DNA of 64,000 nucleotides from an uncultured Lachnospiraceae bacterium (GCA_900549995.1 URQQ01000008.1:1-64000), one strand, 5' to 3'. Positions 28,290 through 37,087 are shown, numbered from the stretch's first letter. Translations and numbers: made by a program. The notes: generated by a model not told the origin, from the letters alone.

Positions 28290-28954
28290 ACCAGATACCC
28301 CTGTCCCCGTTTTGTCACCAGATAATCGATAAGTCCCATATCCGCAAGTTTCTTTCTCAGCCGGTTGATATTCACTGTCAGCGTACTGTCTTCCACAAAT
28401 TCTTCCATTTCCCATAATTCCCTGATCAGTTCATCTCTGGAGACAATGCTTCCTTTATGATCCAGCAGAAGCTTTAAAATCCCCATTTCGTTCTTGGTCA
28501 GTTCGGTGCTGTTCCCTCCATAAAATGCCTTGCTTTTCCCGACATCGAGTGTAAGGCCCTTATGGGACAGCGTCAATGTATTCTTACGTCCATGTGTCCT
28601 GAGCAGGACAGCCGCAATATGAGCCAGCAGAATATGAACATTATAAGGTTTTGTAATAAAATCATCTGCCCCAAGATTCAGGCTCATCAGCTCGTCCATA
28701 TCACTGTCAGAACTTGTAACGACAATCACAGGAATATCAGACGCCTCTCTTAGGTTTCTGCAGATATAAAATCCATCATAGACCGGCAGACATAAGTCCA
28801 GCAAAACCAGATCCGGCGCCGCCGCCAATATATCTTCCGTGACATGTTCAAACTGCTCCGCAAGAATACACTCATATCCATTTTTCATTAACACATTGCT
28901 CAATTCACTCCTGAGTCTCGGTTCATCTTCCACTATATAGATCCGCTCCACCAT
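28286..28954 (-). CDS. BceR-type OmpR-family response regulator
   Basis: A 222-residue regulator: receiver with D53 in LLDLCLPVYDG and Lys in ITKPYN, and a winged-helix output domain with ELTKNEMGILKLLLDHKG and VNINRLRKKL. It forms a pair with the downstream intramembrane-sensing kinase and probably activates the bceAB-like genes. ATG 28954 has GGGAGG five bases upstream and starts at the conserved VERIYIVEDE; the longer ORF is rejected. It starts 47 bases after the pentapeptide protein gene, with which it may be co-transcribed. Confidence 0.93.
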   Translation of the reverse strand: MVERIYIVEDEPRLRSELSNVLMKNGYECILAEQFEHVTEDILAAAPDLVLLDLCLPVYDGFYICRNLREASDIPVIVVTSSDSDMDELMSLNLGADDFITKPYNVHILLAHIAAVLLRTHGRKNTLTLSHKGLTLDVGKSKAFYGGNSTELTKNEMGILKLLLDHKGSIVSRDELIRELWEMEEFVEDSTLTVNINRLRKKLADMGLIDYLVTKRGQGYLV

Positions 28955-29001
28955 CCAGGCCTCCCGTTCATTTATTATAATATTTACCCGAAACCTCCGC
29001 C

Positions 29002-29844
29002 TTATTCCACCCAAGCCGACGGTCTTTTCAGATACGGCGGAAGGATTGTCCCTTCGTTTCCTTTTGCCGCATTGATCTGAATCTGTGTCAAAAATAACGA
29101 CTGGCTTAAATCTGTATTTCTGATATTGGCATCTCTCATATCTGCCCCCAGAAAATTAGCGCCCTGCAGGTCTGCCCGTTCCAGATTGGACGCAATCATT
29201 AAAGCCATGCTGAAATCTTTTCCCTGAAGCTTTTTCCCCCGTAAATTCCTGCCCATATAGTCCTTAAAAACATCCGGCTTAAATTCAGCGCCAAACCGGG
29301 ACGCTATCTCGGTACTTATCCTTTTAAGCAGCGAATTTGCCTTTTCCCGAAATGGCTCTGCCTCTGTATTTAGAAGAATCTGAAGCGGCTGTTCTGTCAA
29401 ATCTTTCCCTTCGTTTTTAAGGAGCCGGATCTGTTCCTTTAAAGATTCACCAATACGAAGGACAGATGCTTCTGTCAGATACCAGAGTGTCTGATGTAAA
29501 TGCATCACGGTTAAAAAAGATTGAAATATCTTCTCTGCCTCCTGATCTTCTATCGTATTCCAGTCTGGTTTGAAAGGAATCTGTCCCGTCACCTTCTGTC
29601 CGGCCCCAAAACAGTCATAGGCCATACATCCATGCAGCCCCAGCCCGGACAGACTGGAATGCACTCTGCATTTGTAGTCATTGTGAAGATTCTTACAGGG
29701 CTCCCCTGCTTCTTTATCCTCCGGGAATCCGTCCATCCTGGAAAAGTAAAGTGCTACGCAGCACAATCCGCAGCATCTGCCGCAATCAATCATATATGGT
29801 TCAAACTTCTTTAAATCAATGTCTGGTTCTAACAGGCTGCCCAT
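29002..29844 (-). CDS. Pentapeptide-repeat protein with N-terminal cysteine cluster
   Basis: A 280-residue soluble protein with two distinct parts. Residues 19-80 hold a cysteine-rich module (CGRCCGLCC, then GEPCKNL, YKCRVH, HGCMAYDCFG) that probably binds metal or an Fe-S cluster, like CxxCxxCC proteins. Residues about 200-255 form pentapeptide repeats of the A(D/N)LxG type (LERADLQGANFLGADMRDAN), a right-handed beta-helix. The middle is helical. Pentapeptide proteins can mimic DNA and protect gyrase, but this short array need not. It lies directly upstream of the Bce two-component system on the same strand, so a role in antibiotic response is possible but unproven. Confidence 0.8.
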   Translation of the reverse strand: MGSLLEPDIDLKKFEPYMIDCGRCCGLCCVALYFSRMDGFPEDKEAGEPCKNLHNDYKCRVHSSLSGLGLHGCMAYDCFGAGQKVTGQIPFKPDWNTIEDQEAEKIFQSFLTVMHLHQTLWYLTEASVLRIGESLKEQIRLLKNEGKDLTEQPLQILLNTEAEPFREKANSLLKRISTEIASRFGAEFKPDVFKDYMGRNLRGKKLQGKDFSMALMIASNLERADLQGANFLGADMRDANIRNTDLSQSLFLTQIQINAAKGNEGTILPPYLKRPSAWVE

Positions 29845-30027
29845 TTCTCAATTCTCCTTTTTCTTCTCTTCTTCTGTCAACAGAGTTTCTTTGTTTCAGT
29901 ATAAGTATAAAAAACCGCACCGTCAACCTGTCCGTCATATAAGAATCAATTCCCACTCTATTCCCATATATTTTTAAACATAATATTAATATTATTAATC
30001 TTATAATTAAAATAATTAATTTTATCA

Positions 30028-30056
30028 TTGACATTTATGATTCTTCATACTATATT
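30028..30056 (+). promoter_or_regulatory. Consensus promoter of the DUF2089 cluster
   Basis: TTGACA (30028-30033), a 17-bp spacer and TATATT (30051-30056). The extremely AT-rich stretch upstream (29970-30025), rich in ATTAAT/TTATAA repeats, may act as an UP element or operator. Confidence 0.75.
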
Positions 30057-30083
30057 TATATTAACAAGAAAGGATGTGACCAT

Positions 30084-30443
30084 ATGAGGAAAGTCATCAG
30101 CCGGTGTCCCGTCTGCAATAATGAACTTACAGTAGCCAGACTGAAATGTGATTCCTGTGAGACAGTCATTGAAAATAATTTCAGACTGAGCAAGTTTGAC
30201 TATCTCTCAGATGAAGAGCTGTATTTCACCGAAACGTTTATCCGATGCCGGGGAAATATTAAAGAAGTGGAAAAAGAACTTGGTATCTCCTATCCCACTG
30301 TACGCTCCAAGTTAGATGCAGTCATAAAAAAACTGGGCTACGAAACATCTGAAGATACGCAGACTCTAAAACGGGATGAAATATTAAAGGCCCTGGAAAA
30401 TGGAGAAATCACAGCAGAACAGGCAATCGCACAATTAAAGTAA
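30084..30443 (+). CDS. DUF2089 family regulator-like protein
   Basis: A 119-residue protein. An N-terminal zinc-ribbon-like knuckle (CPVCNNEL and LKCDSCET) is followed by a helix-turn-helix-like region around EKELGISYPTVRSKLDAVIKKLG, then a C-terminal SHOCT-like helix pair EILKALENGEITAEQAIAQLK. This matches the DUF2089 family, usually found next to YvlB-like membrane-stress genes. The HTH suggests DNA binding. It is the first gene of a four-gene run of small proteins, 21 bases before the next one, behind a strong promoter. Confidence 0.85.
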   Translation: MRKVISRCPVCNNELTVARLKCDSCETVIENNFRLSKFDYLSDEELYFTETFIRCRGNIKEVEKELGISYPTVRSKLDAVIKKLGYETSEDTQTLKRDEILKALENGEITAEQAIAQLK

Positions 30444-30464
30444 TATTCAAAAAGGAGAATGATT

Positions 30465-30851
30465 ATGGATGAAAAATTAAGAATTTTAAAAATGGTGGAA
30501 GAAGGAACCATTACAGCGGAACAGGGCGCAGAATTGATGTCAGCGATGAATGTAGAATTACCGTCTCCTCAGACAGCTCTTGCAAAAACCAGTTATGATA
30601 AAAAAATGTTCCGCATCATCGTGGACAGTACTGCCGGTGACAAGGTGAAAATCCAGTTTCCGGTGGGAGCGGTCAAAAAGATACTGAAAGTAACGGGTAA
30701 GCTTCCGATTCCTGAAAAGGATCTCCAGGGTGTTGACCTTTCCAGCATGATGGATGCCGTTGCAGAATGTCTGGATGCTGAAATTGAAGGAGATTTTGTC
30801 AATGTTGAGGCTTCTGACGGAACGACTGTCAGAATTTTCGTTGACAAATAG
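30465..30851 (+). CDS. Small SHOCT-like domain protein
   Basis: A 128-residue protein whose first 30 residues (KLRILKMVEEGTITAEQGAELM) resemble the C-terminal SHOCT-like helices of the upstream DUF2089 protein. The rest is a beta-rich domain ending in VNVEASDGTTVRIFVDK. That ending recurs in the next gene (VHVEASDGTFVSIKL), showing a shared module. ATG 30465 is seven bases from AAAGGAG; the ATG six bases earlier is too close. It resembles the N-terminal part of YvlB-type proteins. Function unknown; probably works with its two neighbours. Confidence 0.8.
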   Translation: MDEKLRILKMVEEGTITAEQGAELMSAMNVELPSPQTALAKTSYDKKMFRIIVDSTAGDKVKIQFPVGAVKKILKVTGKLPIPEKDLQGVDLSSMMDAVAECLDAEIEGDFVNVEASDGTTVRIFVDK

Positions 30852-30862
30852 AGGGAACATCT

Positions 30863-31126
30863 ATGAGAGTAAAGATCAGGACAAAAGATATCCGTTTTTC
30901 GATTCCCGTGCCAGTCTCCATGGCTGGATTTGTCATAAAACTGATTCCGGAAAGAATATTCACAGAAATAAACTTTCATACCCCAAAACCTTACCGTGCT
31001 CTGGTTACCAGAGACACCATTTCACTGATTCTAAGAGAATGCCTTGACATTCTGCGTGAAAACAAAGGTTTGGAAATTGTTCATGTAGAGGCATCGGACG
31101 GTACATTTGTTTCTATAAAGCTGTAA
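30863..31126 (+). CDS. Small protein paralogous to the upstream C-terminal domain
   Basis: An 87-residue protein of unknown function. Its second half (LRECLDILRENKGLEIVHVEASDGTFVSIKL) repeats the pattern of the preceding gene's C-terminus (MMDAVAECLD...FVNVEASDGTTVRIFVDK), while its N-terminus lacks the SHOCT-like helices. The start is 11 bases after the previous stop with AGAGGGAA before it, so it belongs to the same operon. It looks like a partial gene duplication that has become a separate partner protein. Confidence 0.75.
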   Translation: MRVKIRTKDIRFSIPVPVSMAGFVIKLIPERIFTEINFHTPKPYRALVTRDTISLILRECLDILRENKGLEIVHVEASDGTFVSIKL

Positions 31127-31175
31127 GGGCATATTTTTCATCCAATTCCATACACTATTTCCGGAGGTGATAGTA

Positions 31176-31313
31176 TTGGATCACGATTATCTTATCGCCA
31201 GCCTTCCCGAATCCTGTATTACAGAAATTAACAAGCTTCAGGAAAAACTGGCAGAAGAAACCCGGCAGGAAATAGTCCTTGTTGCATATGAATGTTCAAA
31301 AGCCGGGGAATAA
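31176..31313 (+). CDS. 45-residue peptide gene, TTG start
   Basis: TTG 31176 is preceded by an excellent GGAGGTGAT. It encodes 45 residues, starting MDHDYLIASLPESCITEINK and ending VLVAYECSKAGE. The peptide is amphipathic and charged, with no membrane segment. It is the last gene of the DUF2089 cluster, ending within a terminator-like hairpin. The strong ribosome binding site is the main evidence; I recognise no family, and a GTG nine bases earlier overlaps the binding site. Confidence 0.55.
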   Translation: MDHDYLIASLPESCITEINKLQEKLAEETRQEIVLVAYECSKAGE

Positions 31314-31322
31314 TCCCCGGCT
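31299..31322. terminator. Hairpin at the end of the DUF2089 cluster
   Basis: AGCCGGGGA and TCCCCGGCT form a strong stem with an ATAA loop that contains the stop codon. T-tracts are weak on both sides, so termination may be partial. Confidence 0.55.
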
Positions 31323-31332
31323 TATACATGCT

Positions 31333-34071
31333 CTATGAACTGCAGACTTCCATATGTTTTAACAGAAACTGTTTAAACTCTGTCTCAGGCAGCGGCTTTG
31401 AATAATAAAATCCCTGTATAAAAGAAGCACTGGTCGAAGCAATCATCTGCAATTCCTCTTCTGTCTCTACACCTTCAACAACTACTTTTATATTATTCAG
31501 ATCTGCCATCTCTATGATCGTTTCCAGCAGCGCGTACTGTTTCCTGGAGCTGGTGATCCTCATCGTCATAGACCTGTCAATTTTCAATGAATCAACCGGC
31601 AGATTCAGCAGGTAGTTCAGACTGCTGTATCCTATGCCAAAATCATCCAACGCTATCCCAACACCAAATTCTGAAAGTTCTTTTAAAATTCCCTCTGCCT
31701 TTTCGATCGATTGAATAAGCACCGTCTCCGTTATTTCCAGGGTGACAGCTTCAGGTGCCACGCCAGACTTTAAAATCTGCCTCATAATTTTAGCTACGCT
31801 GTCCTCCACGAGCAGCTGCTGCACGGAAAGGTTAATTCCCATTTTCTCAATCCCCAGTCTCTGTGCCGTTTCACTCATAAACGTACATGCGTGGCTCATG
31901 ACATACTCGCCAACCTGGCTGACAATTCCGTTCTTCTCAGCAATTTCAATTGCCTGGGACGCCGGTATATATCCGCCAAGGCCATCCGGCAGACGAACCA
32001 GGGCTTCTACTGCAGTGAACCTTTTTTTACTTAATTCATACATCGGCTGATACCAGACCTCTAATGTATGATCCGAAATACTGTCTTTAAGAAGTCTTAG
32101 AATCTGCGCCTCCCGCCGCCCAATATCAGAAAGTTTTTCATTATATACCATAATACCATCCACTACTTTATTTTCCGGAATTTTGGCATAGTTGATCGCA
32201 GACTGGACACATTCCAACAGTTTCTGAGATGTTTTTGCATTGACAGGATAATCACAGATTCCAATCAGTGCATCCATGGTAAATGCTGCATCTTCCACTA
32301 ATACAGGCCTCCTGAACGCTTTCAGGATTTGATCGACAACTTCATCCTCTTTATAGCTCTTATACCGTTCACCAAACGAGAGCCCCATAAAGACATCCCC
32401 GTTTATTCTGTACAGATTGGTGCCGAATATATCACTTAACCTGAGCGACATCTCTTTTAGAAGCGCATCCCCCGTTGTAACACTGAACAATTCGTTATAC
32501 TTGCTGAACGAGCGGATATCAATCCCATACAGACGGAAGCGCCTCTTCGGATCATATGCGATAAGAAGATCTACATCCCTGATGTATTTCATCCGGTTTC
32601 CGATATGATAAACGGTATCGTAGTAGACCAGTTGTTCCACCTGTTTCCGGTACTGGTTCAGAACTTTGGATAATTCCATCATTCTGAAGTCCGTATACTG
32701 ACTGAACTCGACATCCGTTCTGCCTTCCACTAAAAGGCGGCATTTTTCTGTCAGATCATGGATCGGTGATTCCTGAGAAAGCTTCGCACAGTAATTATCT
32801 ATCAGCAGATGAATAAGTTCCTCTGCTCTTTCTCCGTCTGAAGGATACGAAACATACTGGTAACGTACGTTTAAAAACAATTTTTCACCATGAATGCGGA
32901 CCTTCCACATCATTTTCAGCGCAAGCCCTTTGGCAAAATCCAATTTTTCCTGTTCCCTCATTTCTTCTTTCACTGCGACCACAAAGCTTCCCTCTGCGAT
33001 TCTTCCCGCAACATAAGGCCCCCTTATAAATTCCGCAATAATACCCGCAAGGCTTTTCAGATATGCCGCTTCTTTCTCCACGCCTGCAATCAATGAAATG
33101 CGGCTGTACTCTTCGATACAGAAATAAAATATGGTAAAATTGCAGTCTTCTGAATCTATCCATTTCTGCATTTCCACACAGAACCCATTCCTGTTAAATA
33201 ATTCTGTTTCCGGATCCACAAAACTTCTATTTTTGATCATTTTATTTTTATTCACAAGAAGAGAGGTACTGATGATAAATGCAGACAGGACAATTCCCAA
33301 GGCCATGGTAAATATGATAATCATCACCCTCTGCTGCAATGAGACCCAGCCCTCTCTCGGCAGAATGCTTATCGTCCATAGTGTTGGAAGCGTTATTTCC
33401 TCTTTCGCCGCATTTGAAAAATCCAGATGCTTATCAGAATATGCAATGACCGACTTGCTTCCGTCCTGGCTGTCAACCTTCCAAAGATGATATTCATAGC
33501 CCATATCATAAAGCTGATCCAGCTTCAACTGTTCGATTACATAGGACTCCTGAAGCGCAACAGCAATTTCACCTTTATACTCTCCCCCTTCCAAAAGCGG
33601 GGCGATGAACAGAAATACATTCGAATCTGCTCCCTGTCCAGGAACCGGCCCTTCGGCTACAGGCTCCTTTACTACCTTTGCCATCGTATACAGGTAAGAA
33701 AAATCATGCAGATCTTTCCCCAGCTCTCCTCCCTGGCTGTCGGACGGAAATGCTTTCTCTACAGTGTCTCCCTTAAACAGCAGTATATACTGGACCCCTT
33801 CTCTTTCCATCATCTTCTGTGCCTTCTGCTCAAAAATTTCCGGATATTTCCATATATTTACGTCCATATCGGCAAGTTCCAATGCATAATTCAGCTTTTC
33901 CTTCATCGTCAGCTCTACATCGTTTTTATATAACTTAAGTATAGACTCCGCTTCTTTTTTTCTTCTGTCCGAACTTTGTTTTTGAATCACAAGCCCCAGT
34001 CCGAGTGATGCAAGAAGTATTACTATGACAATAAAAACATATAGTAACTTTGTTTTCTTTCTCCGTTTCAT
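31333..34071 (-). CDS. Membrane GGDEF-GGDEF-EAL protein, predicted cyclic-di-GMP phosphodiesterase
   Basis: A 912-residue protein: N-terminal helix (about 8-28), extracytoplasmic Cache-like sensor, second helix near 250-272, then two degenerate GGDEF domains and one EAL domain (about 655-905). The first GGDEF position reads AEGSF, the second NGDVF, so neither should make cyclic-di-GMP. The EAL domain has EALVRL, NLSVQQL, EITETVL, DDFGIGYSSL, DSLKIDRS, EGVET and QGFYYSKP, a complete set of metal-binding and catalytic residues. It should therefore degrade cyclic-di-GMP, perhaps regulated through the degenerate domains. ATG 34071 (AAGGG five bases upstream) is eight bases after the stop of the diguanylate cyclase gene, so enzymes of opposite activity are co-transcribed. 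Confidence 0.92.
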   Translation of the reverse strand: MKRRKKTKLLYVFIVIVILLASLGLGLVIQKQSSDRRKKEAESILKLYKNDVELTMKEKLNYALELADMDVNIWKYPEIFEQKAQKMMEREGVQYILLFKGDTVEKAFPSDSQGGELGKDLHDFSYLYTMAKVVKEPVAEGPVPGQGADSNVFLFIAPLLEGGEYKGEIAVALQESYVIEQLKLDQLYDMGYEYHLWKVDSQDGSKSVIAYSDKHLDFSNAAKEEITLPTLWTISILPREGWVSLQQRVMIIIFTMALGIVLSAFIISTSLLVNKNKMIKNRSFVDPETELFNRNGFCVEMQKWIDSEDCNFTIFYFCIEEYSRISLIAGVEKEAAYLKSLAGIIAEFIRGPYVAGRIAEGSFVVAVKEEMREQEKLDFAKGLALKMMWKVRIHGEKLFLNVRYQYVSYPSDGERAEELIHLLIDNYCAKLSQESPIHDLTEKCRLLVEGRTDVEFSQYTDFRMMELSKVLNQYRKQVEQLVYYDTVYHIGNRMKYIRDVDLLIAYDPKRRFRLYGIDIRSFSKYNELFSVTTGDALLKEMSLRLSDIFGTNLYRINGDVFMGLSFGERYKSYKEDEVVDQILKAFRRPVLVEDAAFTMDALIGICDYPVNAKTSQKLLECVQSAINYAKIPENKVVDGIMVYNEKLSDIGRREAQILRLLKDSISDHTLEVWYQPMYELSKKRFTAVEALVRLPDGLGGYIPASQAIEIAEKNGIVSQVGEYVMSHACTFMSETAQRLGIEKMGINLSVQQLLVEDSVAKIMRQILKSGVAPEAVTLEITETVLIQSIEKAEGILKELSEFGVGIALDDFGIGYSSLNYLLNLPVDSLKIDRSMTMRITSSRKQYALLETIIEMADLNNIKVVVEGVETEEELQMIASTSASFIQGFYYSKPLPETEFKQFLLKHMEVCSS

Positions 34072-34079
34072 ACGCACCC

Positions 34080-35633
34080 TTAATCCTGATGAATTTTATA
34101 ATACCCTTTCCCATTTTGTTTCACAAAATAAAGCGCCTCATCTGCATTTGCAATCATCTGTTCCAGTGTACTCTCTGATGTTCTCACAGCTACTCCGATA
34201 CTGCATTGAATCGGGAGTGATTCCCCGCCGGTGCCGATATCAGAGTGCAGCTGCAGTGCAAGAGCATCCAGCACGCTCTTAAGTTCATCTTCATCATCAA
34301 TATCCGTAAGCAGCAAGACAAATTCATCTCCGCCGTAACGTCCCACAACACCGTCATACTTTTTCTCATATTCCCGAAGCACATACCCAATACTCTTTAA
34401 AGCCGTATCACCAACTCCATGCCCGTATGTATCATTCAGCTTCTTAAGATTATCTAAATCCACAAAACATAACGCCACTATTTTACCCACTGGTATTTTC
34501 TTAAGCTGGGCTTCTGCCTGCCTGAGAAAAACGGATCTGGTAACCACCCCGGTCAAACCGTCAGACAGACCATTGCTCGTAAGATGGATAATTTCTTTAA
34601 AATCTACATTATCCGGCCTTTCATCCTGATAGACTTTCTCCTCCAGCTCCTGAATAGACTGTACCAGCATATTCATAACCTTCTTCTGTGTATCAAGGAA
34701 CCGTTTTGTGACCAGAAGGATTGCTGCGCACAATACAATCATTAAGACTGCAATCGCCAGAAAACCAGGAATGACTGTTTTGTAAACAGCATTAAATCCA
34801 ATGGTTGTCAGAAGATCCCAATCTGTATTCTCGATATTGCTATATATGGTACACTGAATTTCACCATCCCGAAAGCTCCAGAAAGATCCCGGCTGCTTTC
34901 CTAGCAGATTGGTTTCCAGCACATCTGATGTTATACCAAAGTTTCTTGCCTCCCTGATGTAAGACATCACCGGTTCCCCATACTCCAGATTATCTGTGGA
35001 TGACATAATCTGCCCTTTCGAACCGATCAAAACTGCATGAGAACCGTTTGTGCCGGAAGCATCTTTCATGATCTGTACAACATCATCAAAATAAATCGCG
35101 CTGAACAGACACCCTGTAATCTCGCCGTTCTGCTCCAGAGGATATGCCACAGTATAGTTTAAAGTCACCCCATCTGCTCCTGCCGCAAAACTGTCCGTGA
35201 CCTGAGGCTTTCCCGTAGAGAACAGCTGCTGCATATAGTCACGGCTTGCCAGGCTGGCAGGTTCTTCGCCAATTGTATAAACATTAATATCTGAATCGAC
35301 AAAACAAATCATCATATACCCATAACCTGCTGTAATACGATCCAGTTTCGCTACTTTTTCAAGCGGAGGAACAGACGGATCGTAATACTCTGGCTGAACC
35401 GCCAATGATTCTAATAACTTTAAAGTTTCATTCACCCTGTTCGAAACCTGTGCCTGTACATTCTTATGGCCTTCCTGCGCCTCACTCGCCATTCTCTGAA
35501 TGGATATGACTACTCCGCCTAAAGTGACCACCACAATTGTCATGACACAGAATAACGCCATGTACTTTAAAATGGGGGTGTATGAAAACATATTGTCTCT
35601 CTTGGCAGAATTACTTTTCTTTCGTATCGTCAT
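34080..35633 (-). CDS. Cache-domain diguanylate cyclase
   Basis: A 517-residue membrane protein with an N-terminal helix (about 24-45), an extracytoplasmic dCache-like sensor (about 50-280), a second helix (about 290-312), a coiled linker and a C-terminal GGDEF domain with the intact signature RYGGDEF. DGLTGVVTRSVF, FVDLDNLKKLNDTYGHGVGD and EALYFVKQNGKG complete the active domain. No RxxD I-site is seen (KYDG in that place), so product inhibition may be weak. ATG 35633 has AAAGGATG well spaced; the upstream TTG is rejected. It is followed after eight bases by a predicted cyclic-di-GMP phosphodiesterase, forming an opposing pair. Confidence 0.93.
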   Translation of the reverse strand: MTIRKKSNSAKRDNMFSYTPILKYMALFCVMTIVVVTLGGVVISIQRMASEAQEGHKNVQAQVSNRVNETLKLLESLAVQPEYYDPSVPPLEKVAKLDRITAGYGYMMICFVDSDINVYTIGEEPASLASRDYMQQLFSTGKPQVTDSFAAGADGVTLNYTVAYPLEQNGEITGCLFSAIYFDDVVQIMKDASGTNGSHAVLIGSKGQIMSSTDNLEYGEPVMSYIREARNFGITSDVLETNLLGKQPGSFWSFRDGEIQCTIYSNIENTDWDLLTTIGFNAVYKTVIPGFLAIAVLMIVLCAAILLVTKRFLDTQKKVMNMLVQSIQELEEKVYQDERPDNVDFKEIIHLTSNGLSDGLTGVVTRSVFLRQAEAQLKKIPVGKIVALCFVDLDNLKKLNDTYGHGVGDTALKSIGYVLREYEKKYDGVVGRYGGDEFVLLLTDIDDEDELKSVLDALALQLHSDIGTGGESLPIQCSIGVAVRTSESTLEQMIANADEALYFVKQNGKGYYKIHQD

Positions 35634-35803
35634 ACTTTTACATCCTTTCAAGACTGCACTTATCCGCTGTCTCTAAACTCTTCTATATACACAAAACTTC
35701 ATACATTTACCACTATTTACAGTATACCAGCACCTAGAATATGAATCAATAAATGCCGCATCTTACTCTTAACAAATCACTGAACACTCCCGTTCCCCTG
35801 CCA

Positions 35804-36361
35804 TTATCTGGGCTCCAAAAAGCATCCATGATCATGGGAGTTGATCACACCTACCGCCTGTAGATATGCATATATGATCGTAGTACCGACAAACTTCATT
35901 CCCCGTTTCTTAAGATCCTCCGATACCGCATCAGACAACTTTGAACTGCTCATTCCTCTTTCATAAACAATCTCTCCGTCTGTCCACTTCCAGAGATACT
36001 CGGAAAATGTCCCATACTCCTGCTGAATTTCCCTGAAGATTCTGGCATTGTTTACTGCCGCCCTGATTTTCAGTTTATTTCTTACAATCCCTTCATTCTG
36101 CTGTAATTCCAGCATTTTTTCTTCATCATATGCGCAGACACTCTCAAGATCAAAACCATCAAAAGCCTGCCGAAAAGCTTCCCGCTTATTCAGTATGCAT
36201 TCCCATGACAACCCCGCCTGAAAAGATTCTAAAATGAGCATTTCAAACAGTTTTTGGTCATCATATACCGGGACACCCCATTCCTTGTCATGATAATGTA
36301 TATATTTTTCATTTTTAGGATTTGCCCATGTACATCTTTGTTTATTGTCCAGCCATTCCAT
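35804..36361 (-). CDS. tag: DNA-3-methyladenine glycosylase I
   Basis: A 185-residue Tag protein that removes 3-methyladenine from alkylated DNA. Visible features are RCTWAN with the N-terminal zinc Cys, YHDKEWGVP with zinc His and conserved Glu, LILESFQAGLSWECIL in the base pocket, MKFVGTTIIYAYLQAVGVINSH and the terminal HDHGCF zinc ligands. Its length is normal for the family. AAGGAG lies eight bases before the ATG. It is a stand-alone gene adjoining the variable region on its right. Confidence 0.95.
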   Translation of the reverse strand: MEWLDNKQRCTWANPKNEKYIHYHDKEWGVPVYDDQKLFEMLILESFQAGLSWECILNKREAFRQAFDGFDLESVCAYDEEKMLELQQNEGIVRNKLKIRAAVNNARIFREIQQEYGTFSEYLWKWTDGEIVYERGMSSSKLSDAVSEDLKKRGMKFVGTTIIYAYLQAVGVINSHDHGCFLEPR

Positions 36362-36478
36362 ACGTAATTCTCCTTAAAATAGTCTTCGTTTTTTACACCA
36401 GTTTCTCCCAGAAAACATCTTTCCATGCCCTGTCCCAATGATAGCACATACAATCCTCATTTGCACCAGACAACATTC

Positions 36479-36506
36479 AATTTATCAACAATTTTTATGA
36501 ATTATC
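36479..36506. repeat. Direct repeat TTATCAACA in the tag/DUF6442 gap
   Basis: TTATCAACA occurs twice, about 18 bp apart, in the 249-base divergent gap between tag and the DUF6442-like gene. It may be an operator pair; nothing else identifies its binder. Confidence 0.3.
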
Positions 36507-36610
36507 AACATTTAATCTGAGTACAGCCTCCAAGCAAAATGATATTTTTTATGTGCGTTTACATAGATAAGAAATGACAAGAAAACTTTGCAAAAAGAGG
36601 AGCATTTCTT

Positions 36611-36919
36611 ATGGAAAAAGAAGATATTTTAAACAAGGCAAAACAGGAAAAAAACGAAGAATTTGAAAATTCAATCAATCAAAAGGCAGCTACAAAAGGT
36701 TCCATTGCTTTGGCTGGCATCTGTATTATCATTTTTTCAATTAAAGTAGTGATGTCGGATATGAAAGGACTTGAACAAGTGATACCAATTTATGACACTT
36801 TGGCAGTATTGACTGGATATGTGACAGTTGTCTATTTCTTTATTTACAGAAAAATACAAAAAAAATCTTTCTCAATCTGCATTAGCAGAAATGGTTGGTG
36901 TATCCCGCAACACCATTAG
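36611..36919 (+). CDS. DUF6442-like small membrane protein with altered C-terminus
   Basis: A 102-residue protein with a charged N-terminus and two predicted helices (about 32-50 and 64-83). It resembles DUF6442-type small membrane proteins, which commonly accompany a small XRE regulator. Here the last ~19 residues (from KKSFSICISRNGW) are an out-of-frame reading of an XRE gene fragment, so the natural C-terminus is missing. AGAGGAG lies eight bases before the ATG. It may still be membrane-inserted, but its regulator is broken. Confidence 0.6.
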   Translation: MEKEDILNKAKQEKNEEFENSINQKAATKGSIALAGICIIIFSIKVVMSDMKGLEQVIPIYDTLAVLTGYVTVVYFFIYRKIQKKSFSICISRNGWCIPQHH

Positions 36920-37019
36920 TTCTATTGAAACAGGTCAATTTAATCCTACCGCCAAACTGGCGTTGATTTTGTGTATTGCTCTTGATAAGAAATTTGAGGA
37001 ATTATTTTATTTTGAGTAG
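36849..37019 (+). pseudogene. 5'-truncated XRE-family regulator
   Basis: In the +3 frame the sequence reads EKYKKNLSQSALAEMVGVSRNTISSIETGQ and then a normal end ...FEELFYFE (quoted in part: NLSQSALAEMVGV, NTISSIETGQ). This is the helix-turn-helix and C-terminus of a ~65-residue XRE regulator lacking its first ~10 codons and ribosome binding site. The junction with the DUF6442-like gene lies in an A-run (about 36850-36867), suggesting a deletion or slippage fusion between two neighbouring genes. Confidence 0.65.
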
Positions 37020-37087
37020 GCAGGTAGATTGGGAATCAGGGATGATAAGTCTATGAAATTACGCAAAACGTACTGGGAATCATGATT

